Shown: positions 9,113-17,702, numbered from the stretch's first letter. The stretch: DNA of 64,000 nucleotides from JAJPKK01 sp963844635 (GCA_963844635.1 CAWJPD010000003.1:1302001-1366000), one strand, 5' to 3'. Numbers and translations are program-made. The notes: generated by a model not told the origin, from the sequence alone.

Positions 9113-9898
9113 TCACCCTTTGTTGCGACGCATGCCGGAGAAAATCGTCCCCTGGTCGAGTCCGAGTCTGGCGAGCCGAAAGCTCAAGCTGGTGCGCAAC
9201 ACGCCCAGTCCGTACACGATGCTACGGGTGAAATTGATCGACGAGGCTTCAGGGAAATACCGGGCCGGACAAGAGATTTCGCCAATTGCAAAACCCTTGT
9301 AGACCGCCTGCGCCAGAATTTGATTATCGAAAATGAAATCATCGGAGTTGTTTTCGAGCGGCAGCGCTTCGATGACTTGCCGGGTAAATCCCCGGAAACC
9401 GGTGTGGTATTCCGAGAGCTTGTGGGCGAGAAGAAGATTTTCGACAAAGGTGAGTGCGCGGTTGGAGACATACTTGTACAGCGGCATGCCTCCGGACAGC
9501 GCGCCGATGCCGAGGATGCGAGAGCCGAGTACGATATCGAACAACCCTGAGGACAACATTGCTGCCATGGGCAGCAGCAATTTCGGAGTGTATTGGTAAT
9601 CGGGGTGCAGCATGATGATGATGTCGGCTCCGCGTTCGAGCGCGAGCCGATAACAGGTTTTCTGGTTGCCGCCATAGCCCCTGTTGCGATCGTGCCTGAC
9701 GGCGAAAATCCCGAGCCGGTTCGCGAGCGCGAGCGTGCCGTCAGTGCTGGCGTCGTCGACCAGAATGATGTCATCGGCAAGTTGCCCCGAAATTTCGCGA
9801 AATGTCGGTTCAAGCGTGCGTTCCGCATTATAGGCGGGCAATACGATGCAGACTTTGCGCTCGTCGATCATTGCGGATTTTGTTGCCTCTGCCGTCAT
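9113..9898 (-). CDS. Glycosyltransferase family 2 (dolichol-phosphate-mannose-synthase-like)
   Basis: Cytoplasmic GT-A fold enzyme that probably transfers a sugar from a nucleotide sugar to a polyprenyl phosphate or a glycan. Visible motifs are CIVLPAYNAERTLEPTF, DDIILVDDASTDGT, RNRGYGGNQKTCY, MLHPDYQYTPKLL (metal-binding region) and EYHTGFRGFTRQ, all typical of the DPM1-like group. Its later part (residues about 215-260) lacks the membrane helices of GtrB-type enzymes. The ATG at 9898 (MTAEATKSAMIDERK) is chosen because upstream sequence in the same frame, open to 10063, has no family similarity; a start a few codons later is also possible. It is divergent from cytochrome b561 and has no glycan cluster around it. 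Confidence 0.83.
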   Translation of the reverse strand: MTAEATKSAMIDERKVCIVLPAYNAERTLEPTFREISGQLADDIILVDDASTDGTLALANRLGIFAVRHDRNRGYGGNQKTCYRLALERGADIIIMLHPDYQYTPKLLLPMAAMLSSGLFDIVLGSRILGIGALSGGMPLYKYVSNRALTFVENLLLAHKLSEYHTGFRGFTRQVIEALPLENNSDDFIFDNQILAQAVYKGFAIGEISCPARYFPEASSINFTRSIVYGLGVLRTSLSFRLARLGLDQGTIFSGMRRNKG

Positions 9899-10096
9899 TG
9901 TAGCGGCACGACGGACATGCCGCCACTTTGGAGGTAGGGAAAGTCCCTGCCGTGAGCCGCGATTGCGCAGCAGAACGCCCGCCAGCCGGATCAACATCGT
10001 TCGTCGCGCCACAGGGAGCGCCAGCTTCCGTCCGGCCGGGTGCCTTGATAAGGTGTCCATCAATTTCGGTCACACACCTCTTCCCGGACGGCACCG

Positions 10097-10639
10097 ATGA
10101 GCAACGGCAAGACATCGGCGGGATACAGTTTGATAGCGCGCACGCTGCATTGGGTGATGGCGGCGCTCATTTTGTTCCAGCTCCCGCTCGGGGTCGTCAT
10201 CTCCAGGGGCAGCGGGCCGCTGCACGATTGGCTTTATAATTTGCATCGTTCGATCGGAGCATTGATCATTCCGCTCGTCGTGGTCCGGCTCGCTTATCGC
10301 CTCATGCATCCGCCGCCGCCCTTGCCGGACGACATGCCGCTTCTGCAACGCCAAGCTGCATTGGTGACACACTGGGGCCTCTACGCGCTTCTTCTCGTCC
10401 AGCCCTTTGTCGGGTGGATCGCCACCTCGGCTTTCCCGGCCCCGATCCCGGTGTTCGGACTTTTTATTTTGCCGTCGATCTGGCCGCCGGATCGGGCGCT
10501 GTCGGATCGGCTTTTCATCGTCCACGGGGCAATCGGCGCATCGATCGCCGCTCTGGCGGCGCTTCATATCGCCGCGGCGCTCTACCACCACTTCTGGCGC
10601 AAGGACGAGGTGCTAATGCGCATGGTCGCCGGCTATTAA
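10097..10639 (+). CDS. Cytochrome b561 family membrane protein
   Basis: Four-helix, di-haem b membrane protein that passes electrons in the cytoplasmic membrane, usually with quinol or a periplasmic partner. The 180-residue product shows the family's histidines: RTLHWVMA, LYNLHRSIG, VTHWGLYA and the pair in the last helix (ALHIAAALYHHF). The C-terminus WRKDEVLMRMVAGY is characteristic. A second, only moderately similar b561 lies at 44591-45190, there paired with YceI. It is not obviously in an operon; the ecfG gene on the opposite strand converges with it. Confidence 0.92.
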   Translation: MSNGKTSAGYSLIARTLHWVMAALILFQLPLGVVISRGSGPLHDWLYNLHRSIGALIIPLVVVRLAYRLMHPPPPLPDDMPLLQRQAALVTHWGLYALLLVQPFVGWIATSAFPAPIPVFGLFILPSIWPPDRALSDRLFIVHGAIGASIAALAALHIAAALYHHFWRKDEVLMRMVAGY

Positions 10640-10706
10640 AATGTCGTCGCCGCCGGAGCGCGGCAACGAACAAGGACGAAGGCGTTATGCGGCTTGGCGG
10701 GCTGGC

Positions 10707-11270
10707 TCAATGGCGCCGAGGACCGGAAGCAGCGGAGTTCACCACCGCACGGGTCTCGCGGTCAGGCCCGAAATCGCTCACGCTCTCAATTGAAAGGATT
10801 TCGGCAAGGCGGCTTCTCGCCCGGTTGACCCGGCTCTTGATAGTGCCGACGGCGCACCCACAAATCTGCGCGGCTTCATCGTAGGAGAAACCGGACGCTC
10901 CGACGAGAATAAGCGACTCACGTTGCTCGGGCGGGAGCAGCTTCAGCGCTTCGCGGAATTCATCGATTTCGAGATGGCTGTTCTGCTCCGGAAGAGTCGT
11001 CAGCGATTCCGCATAAGAGCCATCCGCATCCTCGACTTCGCGCCGGCGCTTGCGATACTCTGAACGAAACAGATTCCGCAGGATGGTAAACAACCACGCC
11101 GACATGTTGGTACCCGGTTCAAAAGAATCGAGGTTCGCCCAGGCTCGCAGCAAAGCCTCCTGCACGAGATCGTCGGCACGGTCGACATTGCCGCACAACG
11201 ATATGGCAAAGGCGCGCAGGCTCGGAACTGTCGCCAGCATGACGTCGCGGACATTCTTATGAGGGCCCAT
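10707..11270 (-). CDS. ecfG: ECF sigma factor of the general stress response (EcfG group)
   Basis: This sigma factor directs the alphaproteobacterial general stress regulon and is held inactive by NepR until phosphorylated PhyR binds NepR. The 187-residue product has region 2 (LRAFAISLCGNVDRADDLVQEALLRAW ... MSAWLFTILRNLFRSEYRKRRREV segment, residues about 18-78) and region 4 with the helix-turn-helix GFSYDEAAQICGCAVGTIKS near residue 140. The position beside nepR and phyR fixes the assignment. The start is ATG at 11270 (MGPHKNV), which lies inside the end of nepR, giving a 14-nt overlap and translational coupling. The upstream promoter is an EcfG-type site at 11557-11581, so the gene is probably autoregulated. 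Confidence 0.94.
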   Translation of the reverse strand: MGPHKNVRDVMLATVPSLRAFAISLCGNVDRADDLVQEALLRAWANLDSFEPGTNMSAWLFTILRNLFRSEYRKRRREVEDADGSYAESLTTLPEQNSHLEIDEFREALKLLPPEQRESLILVGASGFSYDEAAQICGCAVGTIKSRVNRARSRLAEILSIESVSDFGPDRETRAVVNSAASGPRRH

Positions 11271-11508
11271 TGTTCGAACCCTCTTCGTTGGCCGTCTCGT
11301 CGACGTGACGTAAGTTGTCCTGGCTGCCCGGCTCATCGAGCCGGCGCAGGATATCCACAAACCGGTTAGGCACCCCCTGATCGACGATCTCACCATACAT
11401 GACTCTGAGGTGCTGCCCGATCTTTGCTTTGACATCCGGCCCTAGTTTGGCGCCCTGCCGCTCCTCCATGTCCTCGTTCTTTCGTCGTGACGGCAGGCGC
11501 TTGTTCAT
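11257..11508 (-). CDS. nepR: Anti-sigma factor NepR
   Basis: Small anti-sigma factor that binds EcfG in the absence of stress and is removed by phosphorylated PhyR. The 83-residue product carries the NepR core LGPDVKAKIGQHLRVMYGEI followed by VDQGVPNRFVDILRRLD, with flexible charged ends. The ATG at 11508 (MNKRLPSRRKNED) is preferred: longer in-frame starts, up to 11652, would lie upstream of the predicted promoter at 11557-11581, so they cannot be on that transcript. An internal ATG at 11469 (MEERQ) would still contain the whole core. It overlaps ecfG by 14 nt. Confidence 0.92.
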   Translation of the reverse strand: MNKRLPSRRKNEDMEERQGAKLGPDVKAKIGQHLRVMYGEIVDQGVPNRFVDILRRLDEPGSQDNLRHVDETANEEGSNNGPS

Positions 11509-11556
11509 TGTATTCCTCGCCACCGCTGCCGGATGGGCCTCTGAACAGTCACGAAT

Positions 11557-11581
11557 AACGTTTGTGCGTTCAACCGGTTCC
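11557..11581 (-). promoter_or_regulatory. EcfG-type promoter driving nepR-ecfG
   Basis: Read on the minus strand the site is GGAAC, 16 nt, CGTT, the published EcfG consensus. The -35 element is at 11577-11581 and the -10 element at 11557-11560, about 50 nt upstream of the nepR ATG. It implies autoregulation of the sigma/anti-sigma operon. Confidence 0.85.
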
Positions 11582-11590
11582 TTGGCGTGT

Positions 11591-11615
11591 GGAACTTTTT
11601 TCATCCCTAGACGTT
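11591..11615 (+). promoter_or_regulatory. EcfG-type promoter driving phyR
   Basis: On the plus strand GGAAC (11591-11595) is followed after 16 nt by CGTT (11612-11615), a perfect EcfG consensus, about 37 nt before the phyR start. It lies back to back with the nepR-ecfG promoter, 9 nt apart. Confidence 0.85.
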
Positions 11616-11651
11616 TCTCGGACGCCGCCAGGAAGGATCGGGGAGGTTGCA

Positions 11652-12456
11652 TTGGCCAAGTCTCACGTTATCGCGCAGCATGTTCCGTACCTGCGCCGTT
11701 ATGCTCGCGCCTTGACGGGTAGCCAAGCGTCGGGCGACTCTTACGTTGCGGCCACTCTCGAGGCTTTGGTCAGAGACCCTTCCTTGCTTGACGAGGGAAT
11801 CCATCCGAGGGTGGCTTTGTTTCGCTTGTTTTCCGCCATTTGGAATTCGGTCCCGATGAACGGTGCCGCCGATCCGGTGGTGAACTTCCTCCCGGCGGAC
11901 CGGCATCTCGGCCAGATAACGGCAAAGCCGCGCCAAGCGTTCCTCCTCGTCTCGGTTGAAGGATTTCAGCGAGGAGGACGCCGCCCGCATTCTCGATATC
12001 GACAAGCCGACGCTGCAAAGCCTCGTCGAGCAGTCGGGACGCGAACTTGCCGCCCAGATCGCAACCGACATCCTCATTATCGAGGACGAGGTGCTGATCG
12101 CCATGGACCTCGAAAATCTGGTGGAAGGTCTTGGACACAACGTGGTGGGCATCGCACGCACGCGCGGCGAAGCGGCCGAGCTGGCAAAAAAGACACGTCC
12201 TGGGTTGATCCTCGCCGACATTCAGCTGGCGGACGGAAGCTCCGGTCTCGATGCGGTGAACGATCTGCTCGACCTGTTCGAGGTGCCGGTCATATTCGTC
12301 ACCGCCTATCCGGAGCGCTTCCTCACCGGGGAGCGTCCGGAACCCGCCTTCCTGGTCTCCAAGCCCTATCAGCCTTCAACGATATCTGCCCTGGTGAGCC
12401 AGGCGCTCTTCTTCGAGCGTAATGCGGTTCAGAAAAAGAAACGTGTCAGCGGTTGA
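11652..12456 (+). pseudogene. phyR: Anti-anti-sigma response regulator PhyR, with one apparent base insertion
   Basis: PhyR has a sigma-like N-terminal domain and a receiver domain; when phosphorylated it binds NepR and frees EcfG. The sigma-like part (HVPYLRRYARALTGSQASGD ... WNSVPMNG ... RQAFLLVSVEGF) is in one frame and the rest (SEEDAARILDIDKPTLQSL, then the receiver with ILIIEDEVLIAMDLENLVEG, the phospho-aspartate in ILADIQLADGSSGLDAV, and VSKPYQPST) in the next. Removing one C at 11967 restores a continuous product of 267 residues, the normal PhyR length. The start is a TTG at 11652 behind GGGGAGG. As written the protein would stop without its receiver, which would leave EcfG permanently repressed, so a sequence error is the simplest reading. 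Confidence 0.92.
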
Positions 12457-13305
12457 CGCTGCAGCCGCGCGACTGCCCCTCCAGCGTCGCCCGATCAACT
12501 CCGCGCCATCGCGTCACGCTTCGCCGGCTCACCGCGCGCATCGTGTTTTTCAGCTGAAAATCATCACGGCGTCTGCCTACCATTTAGCTCGCTCGCGGGA
12601 GCGGGGAAGCGAAAGCAGGACTTGATGAACTCAGTTCCTCAATGTGTCTGGCGCCCGCAGCGTCGCTCGGAGTGACTCGCACCATTCCCAGCGGCGGTTT
12701 TCGAAATGGCTCACAGTATTTCGTTCGAACGCGCTCCAAAAGAGAGAAAGCGCAACCGGCAAAATTTCCGATTGCGCCTCTCAATGGCCGGCCACGCGCG
12801 GGGGGAGGGGGGATGGCGGCCGGTCGCGGGGTCAACTTGCAGCCGTCCGATTGGTTCCGACGTACTTGCAAGTCGTGGGCGTGTTCTCAAGCACGCGAAT
12901 GCTCCTGCTCGCAAATGCGTCAGCGAAGCGCCGTGCCAGTCTTGGATCGACGCGGAGAGGCGCGGTTTGTGCAACTTTGTTAGCTCTCTTGCCTGAAGGA
13001 CGAAAAATCCGACTACCTGTCGCGGCGACCTCGAACAAAACAATGTTGTCGAGGTTTAGACCATCAGGAGCAGCCCAATTTACGGAGGGAAAACATCGCG
13101 ATTGGCCGTGACGTGGTCTGGCCACCAACAGGTGTGCAGGCGCGGGCCGCCTCAACTGGGGCCGAATAGACGGGAGCGTTTGCCTTTGTCCGAGCGCAGT
13201 GGCCAATTTACCGAGTGGGTCGGCCGACGGCCGCGAGCGCGTGATGGGGCCGAGCAAAGTGGCTTCGTTCGCGGGCTTCTTTCGCGTGCGTTAACCAAAC
13301 TCAGA
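12457..13305. other. Non-coding or undefined stretch between phyR and the sensor kinase
   Basis: Open frames exist on both strands but none shows a recognisable domain, a good ribosome site or sensible composition. No repeat of families A or B was seen. It probably holds the kinase promoter, but I could not find an EcfG-type site. Confidence 0.5.
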
Positions 13306-14537
13306 ATGCTGGCATTAGTAACCGCGGGCCACCCAAGCAGCCGTGCCAATCAGCTCGTCGACAGCATGGCCTGCGTAGAGGCCCCGCCTGCTGTCGATAC
13401 CATTCCGCTGCACTCCGCCGAGAGGGAGCAGGGGAATGTCGACGAGGCCCTCGAAGCCACGGTCAAGCGGTACGAACTGGCATTGCGCGACTCTGCCGTC
13501 ACCTTGTTTACGCAGGACGATGACCTCCGATACACCTCGATCAGCAATCCCGTGGGAGAGCTGCGCGTTTCCGACATTGTCGGCGCCACCGATGAAACCC
13601 TTCTTACACAGGACACCAGGGGCGCCGTGATTGCGATGAAGCGCCGCACGCTCGAAACCGGGGCCCCGGAGTCCGGCGAAATCGCGATAGGGTTCATAGG
13701 CGACCGCGACCGCTGGTTTGAATTGAACGTCGAGCCGCTGCGGGACGTCACCGGACTGATCGTCGGCCTCGTCGGGACCGCCGTCGACATCACGCGGCGA
13801 AAGGAGGACGAGGCACATCTGCGGCTGCTGCTCCGAGAGCTGACCCACCGTTCCAAAAATCTGCTTGCGGTGATCCAGGCGATGGCGCGGCATACGGCGC
13901 GCCACAGCCGAACCACCGATGATTTTGTCAGGCAGTTCGAGGCGCGCTTGCAGGCGCTCGCGACATCTCATGACGTTCTGGTCGAAGACAGTTGGCATGG
14001 CGCCTCGTTGGACGGCTTGGCGAGGACTTCAGTTGCAGCCGTTCTTGGAGGCGGGCGAGGCGCAGGTGTCCATCTCTGGGCCGACCGTCTTGCTCAAGCC
14101 GGAATCGGCACAAGCGCTCGGTCTGGCCCTTCATAGAGCTCGCAAACAACGCCCGCAAATACGGTGCGCTGTCGGTGTCGACCGGCCGAGTGGCGATCGA
14201 ATGGCAACGGGTGCCCGACCCCCGTGGGGATGCGGTTTTATTCACATGGACCGAAAGCGGCGGCCCGGAGGTGCCGAGCAAGATTGCACGCCGGTTCGGA
14301 AGCATGGTGATTGAGCGGCACCTGGAGCAGGCAATCGATGGGAAGGTAAGGCTATTATTCCCGACCGGGGGCGTTCACTGCGAGGTCTTGATCGCGCCGG
14401 TGCATCTCGTAGGGTTCGCCGATGCGCCGGTCGGCGGCCGCGTGATGGAACCCGATCGGTCGGGCGCGGGACCGGGGACCGAACCCGCCGCGACCGATGT
14501 CGCATCGCACCCTGGGGGTCCACAAATACCGTTCTAA
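13306..14537 (+). pseudogene. PAS-HWE/HisKA_2 sensor histidine kinase, two apparent base insertions
   Basis: A soluble sensor kinase. Residues about 40-165 after the start form a PAS domain (YELALRDSAVTLFTQDDDLRY ... DRWFELNVEPLRDVTG ... GTAVDITRRK). The dimerisation helix has the phospho-acceptor in LLRELTHRSKNLLAVIQAMA, and the ATP-binding N-box reads FIELANNARKYGALS, both features of the HWE/HisKA_2 families that phosphorylate PhyR. The frame changes near 14022 (after SWHGASLDGLA, resuming at LQLQPFLEAGEAQVSI) and at about 14135 (an extra A between ALGLALH and ELANNA). No membrane helix is seen. Start is uncertain: ATG 13306 or ATG 13366. Its location 0.9 kb downstream of phyR makes it a candidate PhyR kinase. 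Confidence 0.82.
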
Positions 14538-14734
14538 TCAATCTTTCGAACCGCGGCTGTCCCGGTCTCGCTCCCTTCCTTTCACTCTTCACGCCGCGGC
14601 GACGCCCCCCGCTCACGAAGCGACACGGGGATTTGATATTATTTGCCCTGCATTTTTCACGATCCTGAGCGATAGATGCCTGTAGCGCGGCGGAGGTGCC
14701 CGGCAGCTTCCTGCTGAGTTTGTGCCGCTTGCGC

Positions 14735-14818
14735 AAGTCGTACACTTTTGGACCAAAGATCCCGCACACGAACAAAGGAACTGAGCGGGAGGCAATTCAA
14801 GCGGAGCGCATCGCTCTC
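14735..14818 (+). repeat. Degenerate copy of dispersed repeat family A
   Basis: AAGTCGTACACTTTTGGACC, then a GATCCCGCAC segment, then GAGCGGGAGGCAATTCAAGC and GCGCATCGCTCTCC match the family A unit in order. An open frame reading into the downstream response regulator passes through it, which argues that the real start of that gene lies after the repeat. Confidence 0.6.
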
Positions 14819-14857
14819 CAAATGCAACCTCATGCAAAGGTCGAGGAGCTGGCGCGA

Positions 14858-15271
14858 ATGACCAGCGAGGTAGCAATGCAGGACAGCGCCTCTGCGGCAG
14901 CGCCCGGCCGCAAGGTGCTGCTGGTGGAAGACGAGGCGCTGGTTGCCATTCTCGCCTGCGATAAGCTCAATCAGCTCGGGTTCGAAGTGGTCGAGGTGAC
15001 CACCGCGCAAGCGGCTTTGGACCACGCAGGGAATAGCAGCGAAAGATTCGCATTCGCGGTGGTTGATTTCGGGCTGCCGGACAGGGACGGCGAAGACCTG
15101 ATCGCCGATCTCAAGGCGCTGCGGCCGGATCTCCCGATCATCGTCGCGTCGGGCTATGCAGAAAGCACGCTGCGCAGCTTGATCAAGACGGCTGGTGCTT
15201 TTGCATTTTTGAACAAGCCGTACGATCTCGTAAGCCTGCAAGCCGCGATCCATCACGTAACAGGCGGCTGA
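14858..15271 (+). CDS. Single-domain response regulator (CheY-like)
   Basis: The 137-residue product is one receiver domain and no output domain. It shows VLLVEDEALVAILACDKL with the acidic pair, FAVVDFGLPDRDGEDL with the phospho-accepting aspartate, PIIVASGYAES, and AFLNKPYDLVSLQAAI with the conserved lysine. Single-domain regulators of this type take part in the general stress phosphorelay of several alphaproteobacteria, as phosphate sink or intermediate; the ASGY segment resembles, but does not match, their FATGUY motif. The ATG at 14858 (MTSEVAMQD) has GAGGAG upstream. It follows the PAS-HWE kinase by 320 bp on the same strand. Partnership with that kinase is an inference from position. 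Confidence 0.88.
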   Translation: MTSEVAMQDSASAAAPGRKVLLVEDEALVAILACDKLNQLGFEVVEVTTAQAALDHAGNSSERFAFAVVDFGLPDRDGEDLIADLKALRPDLPIIVASGYAESTLRSLIKTAGAFAFLNKPYDLVSLQAAIHHVTGG

Positions 15272-15302
15272 GATGCCCGTCCGAACCCGGACCGGGCGCT
15301 GA

Positions 15303-15545
15303 GCGCATGATCCCGAAAAGTTGCAGACTTATCGGACAAAGATCATGCGCATCAAGAGAAACGAGCGGAAAGCGCTCAAGGTGAACGCATCCGGTGCTGA
15401 GCCGCGCCGCCGAAGAGGCCGGCGGCGCTGCGCGCGTGATCCCGAAAAGTTGCAGACTTATCGGACAAAGATCATGCGCATCAAAAGAAACGACCGCGAG
15501 GCGTTCAAGCTCCAGTGCTGAGCCGCGCCGCCGAAGAGGCCGGCG
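15303..15545 (+). repeat. Tandem pair of family A repeats with a shared GC-rich 3' module
   Basis: Two head-to-tail units of about 115-120 bp (15303-15425 and 15432-15545). Each begins GCGCATGATCCCGAAAAGTT or a one-base variant, contains GACTTATCGGACAAAGATCA, and ends GAGCCGCGCCGCCGAAGAGG. The shared 3' module is not seen with other family A copies, so this is a local duplication. Frames across it are repeat translations, not genes. Confidence 0.8.
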
Positions 15546-15584
15546 CGCCTCAAGGATAAGCCGGGAGCCGCCGATGCTGGCGGC

Positions 15585-16430
15585 TCAATCGTAATACGCC
15601 GGCTCATATTTTCGCAGCGGGACCTCGCTCGGCTCGTGACCGATCCACAACTGCGCATTGTTTTCCTTCAGCACCACGGTCATGTGGTCGAGAGACGCCA
15701 GGGACTGGGGGACATTGAAGTTGCGTTCCGGGACCCGATGGCTGTCCCAATTGGCACGGCTGTGGACAGAGTCACCCGATAGCATCACGGCCCCGGTATG
15801 CGGCAGCCGCACCAACAGGTTCTGGTGCCCCGGCGAGTGTCCCGGGGTTGAAATCAGGACAATGCTGCCGTCACCGAACAGGTCGTGATCGCCTTCCGCC
15901 GTAATGACCTTCTGTGCCGGATTGAAGCGTGGCTTCCCGTCGGGCAGCTTCCAGTCATATTCCGCCTTCTGGACAACGAGAGTGGCCTGCGGGAAGGCAT
16001 CCAGGTTGCCGACATGGTCGGGGTGGGAATGGGACAGGATGAGATAGCTGATGTCCGACGGCTTGAGGCCGAGGTCGGCGAGTTGGCTGAGCAGGGTCTT
16101 GCGCACCGTCCAATTGCCGACCTGGCTTTTCTGCCCGTTGGGCATCGCCGCGATCGCATCAGGAAGGCCCGTGTCGAACAGCACCCAGCCCTGCCGGTGC
16201 TTGATCAGATAGCAGGACACTGAGAGCGCACCCGGTCCTTTCGCACCCGGCGTGAAGCTTGAGGCGTCGTCGAGCGCGATGTCGCCGCAATAGAGCACGT
16301 ACATCCGCTCGATCCCGGACTTACCCGGCTCCCCAGTCGCTTGCGCCAAAACCTTTTGCGTGCCGCCGGTGACGACGAAGGCCGAGGCTGCGGCGAGGAT
16401 CGCCGCTGCCACCATGGATTTCCTGCGCAT
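15585..16430 (-). CDS. Exported metallo-beta-lactamase-fold hydrolase (AHL-lactonase-like)
   Basis: Zinc hydrolase of the MBL superfamily. The 281-residue product has a Sec signal (MRRKSMVAAAILAAASAFVV ... cleavage near VLAQ), then the di-zinc motif SHSHPDHVGN, a downstream ISTPGHSPGHQNL histidine, VMLSGDSVHS with the bridging aspartate, and WIGHEPSE with the last histidine. The LYCGDIALDD and QGWVLFDTGLP segments resemble the AttM/AiiB lactonase group, but substrate cannot be told. The ATG at 16430 follows GGAAGGAT; the frame is open further upstream only by chance. It follows an NHL propeller gene by 68 bp on the same strand, so the two are probably co-expressed. Confidence 0.88.
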   Translation of the reverse strand: MRRKSMVAAAILAAASAFVVTGGTQKVLAQATGEPGKSGIERMYVLYCGDIALDDASSFTPGAKGPGALSVSCYLIKHRQGWVLFDTGLPDAIAAMPNGQKSQVGNWTVRKTLLSQLADLGLKPSDISYLILSHSHPDHVGNLDAFPQATLVVQKAEYDWKLPDGKPRFNPAQKVITAEGDHDLFGDGSIVLISTPGHSPGHQNLLVRLPHTGAVMLSGDSVHSRANWDSHRVPERNFNVPQSLASLDHMTVVLKENNAQLWIGHEPSEVPLRKYEPAYYD

Positions 16431-16498
16431 CACGTGATCCTTCCCGTTTTTCTGGCTGTGATCGGTGTCTTCGTCCCATGGAAAAGACGCGCCGCCCA

Positions 16499-17536
16499 TC
16501 AACTCTGTGACTTCGGCACCCAGCGGCGGAAGTTCAACGTGTTTGTAAAGCCGCCATAAATGTTTCCGGCGTCGTCGGCGGCGACGCCCTCGAGCGAATT
16601 CAGTTCCTTGGTTTCCGGAATGAAGGCGGTGACCTTTCCGTCCTTGACGCTGCCGACCCGAATGCCTTGCACGAAGCCGGGATTGGTCTTGTCGGAAGAA
16701 GTCGAGTCGGCCACATAAATGATGTCGTTCTTGTCGATGAAGATGCCGCTCGGACGGCCGAACTGCCGCCACTCGGCAAGGAATTTGCCATCCTGGTCGA
16801 AGATCTGGATGCGGCTGTTGGACCGGTCGGCGACAAAGAGGCGTCCCGCTGAATCCATCGCCAGGCCATGCGGGGAATCGAACTCGCCCGGAGCCGAGCC
16901 TTTCTTTCCCCATGCCTTGATGAATTTGCCGTTCTTGTCGAACTTGACGATCCGCGCATTGGTGTCGCCGCCGTGACCGTCGGCGACAAAGACGGTGCCG
17001 TCACGGGTGACCAGAATGTCGGAGGGCCCGTTGAAGGTGTCGGAGCCGTCGCCCGCGACTCCCGGCTTGCCGAGGGTCATCAGCAGCCTCCCATCATGGC
17101 TGAACTTCATGACGGTCTGGCCCTTGCCGTTGTTCTTGGCGCGGCCATCGCTGACCCAGATGTTATCATCGTAATCGACATAGAGGCCGTGCGGGTAGTT
17201 GAACATGCCCGAGCCGAAAGCGGCGATGAGATTGCCGGACGCATCGAAATGCTGGATCGGGTTCAGCGTCGAGCCGGAGCAGTTGTCCGCGGTCGCGCAG
17301 CGGTCGAATACCCACACAGTCTTGCCATCGCGGTCGATGTCGACCCCCACTGCAGCGCCCCACTTGCGGCCCGGCGGCAGTTTCGCCCAGCCATCGTCAA
17401 GGCGATAGGTCTGCGGCGCCGAATTGGGATCGGCCGCGCTTTGAGCCCGGCTTTGCCCCTGCGACATCGCGAACGTGGCAGCGAGAACGGCGGCAGCAGC
17501 GCCGAGGGCGAACTTGGTTCCGGCTCTATTCCACAT
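16499..17536 (-). CDS. Exported NHL-repeat beta-propeller protein (peptidyl-alpha-hydroxyglycine lyase-like)
   Basis: The 345-residue product has a Sec signal (cleavage near SRAQS) and a six-bladed propeller built of NHL repeats: NPIQHFDASGNLIAAFG, FNYPHGLYVDYDDNIWVSDG, VMKFSHDGRLLMTLGKPG, FNGPSDILVTRDGTVFVADG, FDSPHGLAMDSAGRLFVADR and SNSRIQIFDQDGKFLAEW. This repeat spacing, with His/Asp at blade starts, matches the peptidylglycine lyase-like group that is common in soil bacteria. A true amidating role is doubtful since no monooxygenase partner is present; a scaffold or lactone/sugar-acid hydrolase role is also possible. It precedes the MBL hydrolase in an apparent two-gene operon. Confidence 0.85.
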   Translation of the reverse strand: MWNRAGTKFALGAAAAVLAATFAMSQGQSRAQSAADPNSAPQTYRLDDGWAKLPPGRKWGAAVGVDIDRDGKTVWVFDRCATADNCSGSTLNPIQHFDASGNLIAAFGSGMFNYPHGLYVDYDDNIWVSDGRAKNNGKGQTVMKFSHDGRLLMTLGKPGVAGDGSDTFNGPSDILVTRDGTVFVADGHGGDTNARIVKFDKNGKFIKAWGKKGSAPGEFDSPHGLAMDSAGRLFVADRSNSRIQIFDQDGKFLAEWRQFGRPSGIFIDKNDIIYVADSTSSDKTNPGFVQGIRVGSVKDGKVTAFIPETKELNSLEGVAADDAGNIYGGFTNTLNFRRWVPKSQS

Positions 17537-17635
17537 CGTCTTGTTCCTCCGTGAGGCTTGTCGCAGGCGCCTGCGGGCTGACCTGGTTGGGGCGAAATCA
17601 GGGCGAGATGCGTTCGGCTCGAACCGATAACCGCC

Positions 17636-17702
17636 CCGTTCCCTTTGACTTTGCGCACGATCTTTGTCCGAAAACTGTGCAACTTTTCGGCACCATGTGC
17701 CA
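17636..17702 (-). repeat. Partial dispersed repeat, family A
   Basis: On the minus strand the unit reads through GCCGAAAAGTTGCACAGTTT, CGGACAAAGATCGTGCGC and AAAGTC, matching the core of family A. The GAGCGGGAGG half is missing. Confidence 0.65.

Noticed and set aside
12584..13257. Several short frames between phyR and the sensor kinase
   Set aside because: No ribosome site, no recognisable domain, and mutually overlapping on both strands.
15321..15594. Two 66-codon frames with repeated peptides (QTYRTKIMRIKRN)
   Set aside because: They are translations of the tandem family A repeats.
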